A stretch of 5,398 nucleotides of DNA from Prevotellaceae bacterium (GTDB taxonomy: Bacteria > Bacteroidota > Bacteroidia > Bacteroidales > Bacteroidaceae): contig JAJPYW010000114.1 in the NCBI GenBank assembly GCA_021204715.1, positions 1 to 5,398 on the forward strand, written 5' to 3'. The notes under the pieces are model-generated. The model did not search any database. It had not been told where the DNA came from and saw only the letters and a list, made by a program, of their open reading frames with translations. How positions within the stretch are numbered: the stretch's first letter is position 1; each line of letters begins with the position of its first letter. This document shows, one piece after another, positions 1 to 5,367 of the stretch. The position numbers were made by a program, and so were the translations under genes.

Positions 1-1
1 C

Positions 2-559
2 AACTGCGACGACTTCTACGGACGCAACTCCTTCGAGGTGATGGGCAAGTTCCTTTCCGCCCTGCCCGAAGGTTCCAAGAATGCTTACGCCATGGTGGGT
101 TTCCGTGTGTGCAACACGTTGAGTGAAAGCGGCACGGTATCGCGCGGTCTGTGCGGCACGAACGAGAAGAACCTGCTCACTACCGTGGTGGAGCGCACCA
201 AGATTATGCGCATCGACGGAGAGGTGAAATATGTGGACGACAACGGCGAGTGGGCCGTTACACCCGAGAACACGCCCGTGAGCATGAACTTCTGGGGCTT
301 CACCCCCGACTATTTCGCCTACAGCGCCGACTACTTCAAGTCTTTCCTTGCCAACCCCAAGAACATGGAGAACTTGAAGAGCGAGTTCTTCATCCCGCTG
401 ATGATGGACAAGCTCATCACCGAAGGCACCGCCACGTGCGAAGTGCTCGACACCACCAGCGTATGGTTCGGCGTAACCTATCCTGAAGACCGTCAGGGCG
501 TGGTCGACAAGATACAGGCCTTGGTCGACGCGGGCACTTACCCGGCCAAGCTGTTTTGA
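2..559 (+). CDS. Nucleotidyltransferase (NDP-sugar pyrophosphorylase-like), C-terminal part
   Basis: The reading frame is open from the window edge to TGA at 557-559, giving 185 visible residues; the start lies upstream. The first residues read NCDDFYGR, which resembles the (I)NADDFYGRDA segment of Bacteroidales NTP-transferase-domain proteins. There the paired aspartates belong to the GT-A-like nucleotidyltransferase core and bind metal and nucleotide. From memory the family is about 300 residues, so roughly the first 120, including the glycine-rich NTP-binding loop, are missing here. Other family-like segments are the FRVCNTLSESGTVSRG stretch and the C-terminal VWFGVTYPEDR. Family members are expected to join an NTP to a sugar phosphate in the cytoplasm; the substrate cannot be read from this fragment. 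The next gene begins 47 nt downstream with a hairpin between them, so co-transcription is possible but unproven. The family call is fairly secure; the exact reaction is not. Confidence 0.85.
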   Translation, partial: NCDDFYGRNSFEVMGKFLSALPEGSKNAYAMVGFRVCNTLSESGTVSRGLCGTNEKNLLTTVVERTKIMRIDGEVKYVDDNGEWAVTPENTPVSMNFWGFTPDYFAYSADYFKSFLANPKNMENLKSEFFIPLMMDKLITEGTATCEVLDTTSVWFGVTYPEDRQGVVDKIQALVDAGTYPAKLF

Positions 560-560
560 C

Positions 561-593
561 ATGGGAAGGTGTGTCGAAAGACACACCTTCCAT
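561..593 (+). other. Intergenic hairpin with GAAA tetraloop
   Basis: The arms GGAAGGTGTGTC (564-575) and GACACACCTTCC (580-591) pair perfectly over 12 bp around a GAAA loop of the GNRA type. A bulged G lets the stem extend to the AT/AT pair at 561-562 and 592-593. It starts one base after the nucleotidyltransferase stop codon and ends 13 nt before the response-regulator ATG. No T-run follows on either strand, so it is not a standard intrinsic terminator. It could stabilise or define the 3' end of the upstream mRNA, attenuate readthrough, or separate two coding regions in one transcript. The structure is seen directly; its function is inference. Confidence 0.75.
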
Positions 594-606
594 ACAAACA
601 ACAGCC

Positions 607-1293
607 ATGCAGACAATACTGATCGTTGAAGACGAGAAGCGGGTGGCCGACCTGCTGAAAATAGGTTTGGAAGAGAACGGATACCAAACGATGGTGGCCT
701 ACGACGGTGCCATGGGCCTGCGCCTGTTCCAATCCCAGCCGTTCCAGTTGGTCATCTCCGACGTCATCCTGCCCAAGTTGGACGGTTTCGAGCTGTGCAA
801 GGAAATCCGCAAGATGAACATGCAGATACCCGTGTTGATGCTCACCGCCTTGGGAACGGCCGACGACAAGTTGGAGGGATTCGACGCCGGCGCCGACGAC
901 TATATGGTGAAGCCTTTCGACTTCCGCGAGCTGCTGGCACGTGTCAAGGTGCTCTTGAAACGCGACGCCGCCGCGGGTGCCGGCCGGCCCACGCAATTGG
1001 TGTATGCCGACCTTGTCATAGACCTGAACCGCCACGAGGTGAAACGGGGCGGCCGGCCGGTGAAGCTCTCTCCCAAGGAGTACAACCTTTTGGTCTACAT
1101 GACCGAGAATGCCGAGAAGGTAATCAGCCGCATGGAGATAGCCGGGAAGGTGTGGAACACCCATTTCGACACGGGCACCAACTTCATCGACGTCTACATC
1201 AACTACCTGCGCAAGAAGATTGACCGTGACTTCGACACCAAATTGATTCATACCAAGCAAGGCGTAGGCTTCATCCTGACGGACAAACCATGA
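607..1293 (+). CDS. OmpR/PhoB-family response regulator
   Basis: This is a 228-residue cytoplasmic transcription factor activated by phosphotransfer from a sensor kinase. Residues 1-120 form the receiver domain: acidic pair E8-D9, phospho-acceptor D52 (in VISDVILPKLDG), switch residues T80 and Y99, and K102 followed by P103. After an Ala/Gly-rich linker, residues 127-228 form the winged-helix DNA-binding domain, with the family's L-SPKEYNLL segment, the recognition-helix region TNFIDVYINYLRKKID and the final IHTKQGVGFIL hairpin. The length is normal for OmpR-type regulators. I chose ATG 607 because MQTILIVEDE is the usual receiver start. The upstream TTG at 556 would add 17 residues translated through the hairpin and is unlikely. 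The stop codon overlaps the kinase start as ATGA, which suggests translational coupling. No promoter is visible in the 47-nt gap before it. Target genes are unknown. Confidence 0.95.
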   Translation: MQTILIVEDEKRVADLLKIGLEENGYQTMVAYDGAMGLRLFQSQPFQLVISDVILPKLDGFELCKEIRKMNMQIPVLMLTALGTADDKLEGFDAGADDYMVKPFDFRELLARVKVLLKRDAAAGAGRPTQLVYADLVIDLNRHEVKRGGRPVKLSPKEYNLLVYMTENAEKVISRMEIAGKVWNTHFDTGTNFIDVYINYLRKKIDRDFDTKLIHTKQGVGFILTDKP

Positions 1294-2657
1294 AAATCCG
1301 CACCGCACTCACCCTGAAACACACCTTCGTCACCGCTACCGTCTTCCTGTTGTGCTTGGTGATGATATATTTTGTGAGCGAGCACTCGCGAAGCCGCACC
1401 TTTTTCCACGATTTGAAGAGCGAGGCGGCCACCAAAGCGCAACTGTTCCTGCGCAACCGGGTGGACGCCCCCACCATGCACGCCATTTACCTGAACAACC
1501 GCCAGTTCATCAATGAAATAGAGCTGGCCGTCTACTCCACCGACTTCAAGTTGCTCTATTGCGACACCGCCGACAACGACACCATCAAGAGCCGGCGGCT
1601 GCTGCAGAGTCTGCTGCAAAAGAAAGATGTGGAGTTCTACGACGGGCAGGAGCAATGCATCGGCATACGCTACACCTTTGAGGGCAAAACATTCATCGTT
1701 GCCGCCAGTGCCTACGACAGCTACGGATACACCACGCTGCGCGAGCTACGCAAGACGTTGGCCATCCTCTTCTGCATCGGGCTGCTGTTGCTCTACATCG
1801 CCTGTTACCTTTTGGCACGCGCCTCGCTCAAGCCCATACGCGACATCGTGCAAGAGGTAGAGACCATTTCCGCCTCGCAAATTGCCAAGCGGCTCCCCGT
1901 GAAGAACGGGAAAGACGAGATAGGCGAGCTGTGCACCGCTTTCAACGACCTGCTCGACCGCTTGGAGAAATCATTCACTTCGCAGAAAATGTTCATCAGC
2001 AACGTATCCCACGAGCTGCGCACGCCCTTGGCCGCACTCATCGCCGAGTTGGACCTCTGCTTGCAGAAAGAACGTTCTGGTGAACAATACCGCATGGCCA
2101 TTCACAACGGGCTGCAAGACGCCGGGCGCATGAAGAAACTCATCGACGGCCTGCTGAACTTGGCCAAAGCCGATTACGGCAAAGAACGCATCAAGATGCA
2201 GGAGATACGCTTGGACGAGCTGCTTTTAGACGCCCGCCAGTTCCTGCTGCGCGCCCATCCCGACTATCACATAGAGCTGTTGTTTGAAGAGGAAGAGGCC
2301 GACGACGACCGTCTCATCACGGTCATGGGCAACGTCTACCTGCTGAACATCGCCTTCTCCAACCTGATAGAGAACAATTGCAAATACTCCAACGACAAGT
2401 CCTCCTTTGTCCAAATATCCTACTGGGACCGCAGCTCCATTATCCGCCTGTCCGACGACGGCATCGGCCTGACCGAGACCGACAAACAGAATCTCTTCAC
2501 CCTCTTCTACCGCGGCGGACAGGAGAAAATGGTCGAGGGCCACGGCATCGGCATGGCCTTGGCCCAGAAAATCATCTTGTTGCACCAAGGGAAGATAGCC
2601 GTCCATTCAGAGGAAGGCAAGGGAACCACCTTTGTCATTGAGCTGCCCCACATTTAA
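1290..2657 (+). CDS. HAMP-domain sensor histidine kinase
   Basis: This is a 455-residue inner-membrane kinase, the expected partner of the overlapping response regulator. Transmembrane segment 1 is about residues 13-29. A periplasmic sensing region of about 125 residues follows, then transmembrane segment 2 (about 156-176, LAILFCIGLLLLYIACYLLA). A HAMP linker (about 177-230) contains the KPIRDIVQEVE and DEIGEL motifs. The dimerisation/phosphoacceptor H-box is FISNVSHELRTPLAAL with His241. The HATPase domain has the N box (N358, N362 in NLIENNCKYS), the G1 box (SDDGIGL, D389), an F-box-like FTLFYRGG and the G2 box (GHGIGMAL), so all catalytic motifs are present. The periplasmic region matches no sensor domain I recognise; it has two cysteines (C91 and C123) that could pair, which is speculation. 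The start overlaps the regulator stop by 4 nt. The signal is unknown. Confidence 0.95.
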   Translation: MKIRTALTLKHTFVTATVFLLCLVMIYFVSEHSRSRTFFHDLKSEAATKAQLFLRNRVDAPTMHAIYLNNRQFINEIELAVYSTDFKLLYCDTADNDTIKSRRLLQSLLQKKDVEFYDGQEQCIGIRYTFEGKTFIVAASAYDSYGYTTLRELRKTLAILFCIGLLLLYIACYLLARASLKPIRDIVQEVETISASQIAKRLPVKNGKDEIGELCTAFNDLLDRLEKSFTSQKMFISNVSHELRTPLAALIAELDLCLQKERSGEQYRMAIHNGLQDAGRMKKLIDGLLNLAKADYGKERIKMQEIRLDELLLDARQFLLRAHPDYHIELLFEEEEADDDRLITVMGNVYLLNIAFSNLIENNCKYSNDKSSFVQISYWDRSSIIRLSDDGIGLTETDKQNLFTLFYRGGQEKMVEGHGIGMALAQKIILLHQGKIAVHSEEGKGTTFVIELPHI

Positions 2658-2665
2658 TCGCGCTG

Positions 2666-2750
2666 CCTGCATCCGCTGCCTATGCAAAGCACCGCCTGCA
2701 TCCGCCCCTATTCAAGACTCCCCTTGCATCCGTCCCTGTTCAAGGCTGTT
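2666..2750. repeat. Three degenerate C-rich tandem repeats, 28-29 bp
   Basis: Units begin at 2666, 2695 and 2723 with CCTGCATCCG, CCTGCATCCG and CTTGCATCCG. Units 2 and 3 agree at 21 of their first 25 bases, and all four differences are transitions. Unit 1 diverges after its first 11 bases and carries about one extra base. The tract begins just after the kinase stop codon, is rich in C on the + strand, and contrasts sharply with the AT-rich DNA after 2775. No open frame of note and no stable terminator stem is seen. Its function is unknown; it may be a decayed tandem duplication. Confidence 0.6.
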
Positions 2751-2771
2751 GCCCATCCCACCGTGTCTTCC

Positions 2772-2797
2772 GCATGTTTTTTATATTATAAACATGC
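2772..2797. repeat. AT-rich inverted repeat
   Basis: GCATGTTT (2772-2779) and AAACATGC (2790-2797) are perfect 8-bp inverted arms around a 10-base AT-only loop. No T-run follows the right arm and the stem is AT-rich, so it is a weak terminator at best. The right arm includes AAACATG, the same heptamer that opens units 1, 2 and 4 of the direct repeats starting 31 bp further on, so it may belong to the same regulatory or repeat region. It could be a protein-binding dyad or the end of the kinase transcript; neither is shown. Confidence 0.5.
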
Positions 2798-2824
2798 TGT
2801 AAACCAATACCTTTAAGTAAAAAC

Positions 2825-2940
2825 ATGTCATTTATTGCGTTCTGTATCACCTAAAACATGTCATTTATTGCGTTAAGAACTACAAAAATTATGTCATTTA
2901 TTGCGTTCTGAACCATAAAAAACATGTCATTTATTGCATT
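2825..2940. repeat. Four direct repeats of a 17-bp core at exact 33-bp period
   Basis: The core ATGTCATTTATTGCGTT occurs at 2825-2841, 2858-2874 and 2891-2907, and once more with one change (GCATT for GCGTT) at 2924-2940. Start-to-start spacing is 33 bp in all three steps. Most units also share an A-rich lead-in (AAAAC), and units 1 and 3 continue with CTG. The remaining bases between cores differ, so the core is conserved while the filler is not. The fourth copy contains the upstream element of the ATPase promoter, which makes an operator or activator-binding array a natural reading. At 33 bp, about three helical turns, the sites lie on nearly the same face of the DNA. The array is not CRISPR-like, because the 16-nt gaps are too short. 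I recognise no known regulator for this core. Confidence 0.9.
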
Positions 2941-2964
2941 TAAAGAAAAAAGAGTCTATATTTG
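2934..2964 (+). promoter_or_regulatory. Bacteroidota-type promoter of the ATPase gene
   Basis: TATATTTG at 2957-2964 matches the Bacteroides -7 element TAnnTTTG. The upstream element is TTG at 2934-2936 (preceded by A, so ATTG against the consensus TTTG), with a 20-bp spacer, within the usual 19-21. Transcription should begin a few bases after 2964, near 2970, leaving a leader of about 15 nt before ATG 2985. The upstream element lies inside the fourth direct repeat, so a protein bound to that repeat would touch or block the sigma-factor contact. The match is seen directly; activity is inferred. Confidence 0.7.
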
Positions 2965-2981
2965 CAGGTGAAATAACCTGC
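2964..2981. promoter_or_regulatory. Small dyad at the ATPase transcription start
   Basis: GCAGGT (2964-2969) and ACCTGC (2976-2981) form a perfect 6-bp inverted repeat around GAAATA, ending 3 nt before ATG 2985. If transcription starts near 2970, as the promoter position predicts, the left arm is not in the mRNA. The dyad would then act as DNA, for example as an operator over the start site. A transcript entering from upstream would instead carry it as a hairpin next to the start codon. It is short enough that chance cannot be excluded. Confidence 0.4.
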
Positions 2982-2984
2982 GTC

Positions 2985-4262
2985 ATGATAGACAAACGCA
3001 CACTTGAAAACATCCTTTCCGACCAGTCGGAAGAGTTGAAGCTCAAACACGCCCTGCACTTCTCCCGCCGAAGGGAAGAAGCGTCGGTCGACTTGGAAAG
3101 CACCCAAGCCCAAGTGGTCATCGGCGTGCGTAGAAGCGGTAAATCTACCTTGTGCTACAATGTGCTTCAACATGCCGGCGTGAAGTATGCCTACGTGAAT
3201 TTCGACGACGAGCGCCTTGCCCGCCTCACGGGAGAAGACTTGAACGACGTATTGGAAACGCTCTATAAAATACACGGCGACTTCAACTACCTCTTCTTGG
3301 ACGAAATGCAGAACATTCCCGAGTGGTTTCTGTTCGTCAACAGGCTGTTGCGCCGCGACATGCACGTCATCATCACCGGTTCCAACGCCAAGCTCCTGAG
3401 CGGTGAATTGGCCACGCACCTCACCGGCCGGTACAACCCCATCGTCCTTTTTCCCTTCTCGTTTGCCGAGTTTTGCAACTACAAGCAGATAGACAACCGG
3501 GGGCAATCCACCCTTGCCATCGCCCTGCGCAGGGCCGCTTTCGACGCCTATATGCAGCAAGGCGGGTTCCCGGAAGTGCAGCGCATGTCCGCAGCCCACG
3601 GCTATGTCGACACCTTGGTAGACAATATCCTTAAACGCGACATAGAACAGCGCTTCAAAATCTCCTACAAAGCGGCGTTCGAGCGCATGGCACACCACCT
3701 GCTGAACATATCGCCCGCCGTCATAGTTGACAAGACACTCAAAGAACTGTTCGGTTTCAAGTCGGAACACACCTCGCGCAACTATGTCAGCTACCTGTGT
3801 CAAGCCTTCCTCTTGGTGGAGCTGCGCAAATACTCCCTCAAAAGCAAACTGCGCGTGGTAGGCGGAAAAGTCTATCCTGTCGACGTGGCGTTAATGAACA
3901 AACGTGCCGACGCCTTCGCCGGCGAGAACTTGGGCTGTCGTTTGGAAACCATCGTCTACATCGAGCTCTTGCGCCGCCACAAGCCCCAAGGCCTTGACAT
4001 CTACTACTATAACGACCGTACCAAAGAGTGCGATTTCGTAGTGTGTCAAGGTAACCGGGCCGTCATGGCCATCCAAGTATCCTACGACATCACGAATGTC
4101 AAAACCCGCCGACGTGAACTATCCGCCCTGCTCCATGTAGCTGCCAAGACCGGTTGCCGGCGACTTCTGCTGCTCACCGACCACCAATACGAAGACCTCA
4201 CCCTAAACGGCCTTCCCGTCCACATCCGCCCCGTCTACGACTGGTTGTTGCAGGATGAGTGA
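2985..4262 (+). CDS. AAA_14/DUF4143-family ATPase
   Basis: This is a 425-residue cytoplasmic P-loop ATPase. Walker A is GVRRSGKST (47-55, K53), Walker B is YLFLDEMQN (D106-E107), a sensor-1-like ITGSNAKLL follows (N134), and LTGRY supplies a likely arginine finger (R149). Residues from about 160 to 300 match the helical region typical of DUF4143 proteins. The C-terminal part has the order of a PD-(D/E)XK fold: E321 (LETIVYIEL), D350 (KECDFVV), then IQVSYDI, where Q364-V-S366 takes the place of the usual E-x-K. The family is widespread, often in several copies per genome, and its biological role is poorly defined. ATG 2985 is chosen because it follows the promoter at normal distance; a TTG at 2934 in the same frame would lie in the promoter itself. 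The gene stands alone: its own promoter and repeat array lie upstream and another promoter follows. The family call is strong; substrate and partner are unknown. Confidence 0.9.
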   Translation: MIDKRTLENILSDQSEELKLKHALHFSRRREEASVDLESTQAQVVIGVRRSGKSTLCYNVLQHAGVKYAYVNFDDERLARLTGEDLNDVLETLYKIHGDFNYLFLDEMQNIPEWFLFVNRLLRRDMHVIITGSNAKLLSGELATHLTGRYNPIVLFPFSFAEFCNYKQIDNRGQSTLAIALRRAAFDAYMQQGGFPEVQRMSAAHGYVDTLVDNILKRDIEQRFKISYKAAFERMAHHLLNISPAVIVDKTLKELFGFKSEHTSRNYVSYLCQAFLLVELRKYSLKSKLRVVGGKVYPVDVALMNKRADAFAGENLGCRLETIVYIELLRRHKPQGLDIYYYNDRTKECDFVVCQGNRAVMAIQVSYDITNVKTRRRELSALLHVAAKTGCRRLLLLTDHQYEDLTLNGLPVHIRPVYDWLLQDE

Positions 4263-4333
4263 CAAACATCTGTCGCCCCGTTTCCCGCCCTTTAACATTC
4301 CAATGCAAATTGACAGCCATTTCCCTTGATTTA

Positions 4334-4348
4334 GTATCCGTTTGATAC
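4334..4348. promoter_or_regulatory. Short inverted repeat upstream of the SusC-like gene
   Basis: GTATC (4334-4338) and GATAC (4344-4348) are perfect 5-bp arms around CGTTT, about 40 bp upstream of the promoter's TTTG element. It could be a regulator site. It has no T-run, so it is unlikely to terminate the ATPase transcript. A dyad this short can arise by chance. The rest of 4263-4446 is AT-rich and shows no gene. Confidence 0.25.
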
Positions 4349-4385
4349 GATATTACAATTATTGATTATATTTCAGCAACAATTT

Positions 4386-4418
4386 TTTGTATTTACGTTT
4401 CAATTATTCTTATATTTG
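4386..4418 (+). promoter_or_regulatory. Bacteroidota-type promoter of the SusC-like gene
   Basis: TTTG (4386-4389), a 21-bp spacer and TATATTTG (4411-4418) match the Bacteroides vegetative promoter consensus at both elements. Transcription should start near 4425, giving a leader of about 22 nt before ATG 4447. The -7 region shares 11 consecutive bases (TATATTTGCAG) with the ATPase promoter at 2957-2967, but no copy of the 33-bp repeat is present here, so the two genes need not be co-regulated. Confidence 0.75.
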
Positions 4419-4446
4419 CAGCCATATTAACAAATAGGTTGTGATT

Positions 4447-5367
4447 ATGAAAAACGAAAAGGTAAAAGAAGTGTTCGAAAAGAACATGCGTTTTAATTTT
4501 TGTAGACGGATAATAGTGTGTTGCCTGCTCTTGACGGCAAACGCTTTATTATTCGACTTGAGCGCCCAAACGCCGTCTGTGGTACAAGGTACAGTCGTTT
4601 CGAAAGAAGACGGGGAACCCATTGCCGGCGCTTCCGTATTGGCCGAAGGCAGTTCGGTGGGAACCATTACCGATTTAGAAGGTAAATTCAGACTGAATGG
4701 AGTGCCTTCCTCCGTGAAGAGAATACGGGTGAGCTACGTAGGCATGAAGACGGTGTCGTTGCCTGTAGCCGCCAACATGCATGTCGCGTTGGAGTCGGAA
4801 TCCACGGATATAGACGAAGTGGTGGTCGTGGCTTACGGCACAGCCAAGAAATCCACCTTTACAGGCTCAGCCTCAGTCTTGCGTACCGACAAATTGGACC
4901 AGCGTCCCGTCACGGACATGACCACGGCACTGTTGGGTTCCGTCTCGGGCGTTTCGGTAAACAGTTCCACCGGTATGCCCGGCGAGTCGCCTTCCATCCG
5001 CATCCGGGGTGTGGGCTCCTACAGTGCCTCTTCCGACCCGTTGATCATATTGGACGGCATACCCTTCGCCGGCACCATTTCCAGTTTGAACCCTTCCGAC
5101 ATAGAGAGCATCACGGTGTTGAAGGACGCCGCTTCATCGGCCTTGTACGGCGCGCGGGCGGCCAATGGCGTGCTGATGATAACCAGCAAGAAAGGCCACA
5201 GTGGAAAAGCCACGGTCAATGTAAAGTTCAACCAAGGTTTCACCTCCAGACAAGGCCCCGATTATAAAAGAGTAGGCTTGAAAGACTACATGGAGCTGTA
5301 CTGGGAAGACTTGTACAACAACTACGTCAACGACGGCTATACCAATACGCGAGTTCGGGATAAGTAA
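4447..5367 (+). CDS. SusC/RagA-like TonB-dependent transporter, N-terminal third, ends at early stop
   Basis: This reads 306 residues to TAA 5365-5367; SusC proteins are usually about 1000. A signal peptide is clear: basic RR at 20-21, hydrophobic IIVCCLLLTANALLF, and likely cleavage after LSA (40). Residues 45-118 form a carboxypeptidase-regulatory-like beta domain (VVQGTVVSKEDGEPIAGASV). A TonB-box-like DEVVVVAYGT follows at 123-132, then the plug (about 140-250), ending in the SusC signature LKDAASSALYGARAANG and ITSKKG. Only the first barrel residues remain. Full-length members import glycans or peptides across the outer membrane with a SusD lipoprotein and TonB energy. As written this product lacks the barrel and could not transport. 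Either the gene is broken or the end of the window has a sequence error. ATG 4447 fits the promoter; GTG 4441 (two residues longer) and ATG 4486, which gives a shorter signal peptide, are alternatives. Confidence 0.88.
   Translation: MKNEKVKEVFEKNMRFNFCRRIIVCCLLLTANALLFDLSAQTPSVVQGTVVSKEDGEPIAGASVLAEGSSVGTITDLEGKFRLNGVPSSVKRIRVSYVGMKTVSLPVAANMHVALESESTDIDEVVVVAYGTAKKSTFTGSASVLRTDKLDQRPVTDMTTALLGSVSGVSVNSSTGMPGESPSIRIRGVGSYSASSDPLIILDGIPFAGTISSLNPSDIESITVLKDAASSALYGARAANGVLMITSKKGHSGKATVNVKFNQGFTSRQGPDYKRVGLKDYMELYWEDLYNNYVNDGYTNTRVRDK

Noticed and set aside
561..600. Rho-independent terminator
   Set aside because: The stem is strong but no T-run follows on either strand, so only a hairpin is claimed.
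556..606. TTG start at 556 for the response regulator
   Set aside because: It would translate through the hairpin and add 17 residues in front of a canonical receiver start at 607.
538..1308. Long minus-strand open frame opposite the response regulator
   Set aside because: It mirrors a strongly supported gene with intact receiver and DNA-binding motifs; its own translation shows no recognisable domain and is a GC-driven shadow.
2825..2940. CRISPR array
   Set aside because: The cores are 17 bp with 16-bp AT-rich gaps, much shorter than CRISPR repeats and spacers, there are only four copies, and no cas gene is present.
2934..2984. TTG start at 2934 for the ATPase
   Set aside because: It falls inside the promoter and repeat 4; the added 17 residues are low-complexity and would not be transcribed from the visible promoter.
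2658..2984. Hidden protein-coding gene in the intergenic region
   Set aside because: Apart from the repeat-encoded micro-ORFs, all frames are broken by frequent stops and no conserved protein is recognised.
2940..3803. Long minus-strand open frame opposite the ATPase
   Set aside because: It is antisense to a gene with clear Walker A and B motifs; its translation has no recognisable domain.
4341..4374. Second promoter upstream of the SusC-like gene (TTTG then TATATTTC)
   Set aside because: The spacer is 22 bp and the -7 element ends in C; the promoter at 4386-4418 matches better on both counts.
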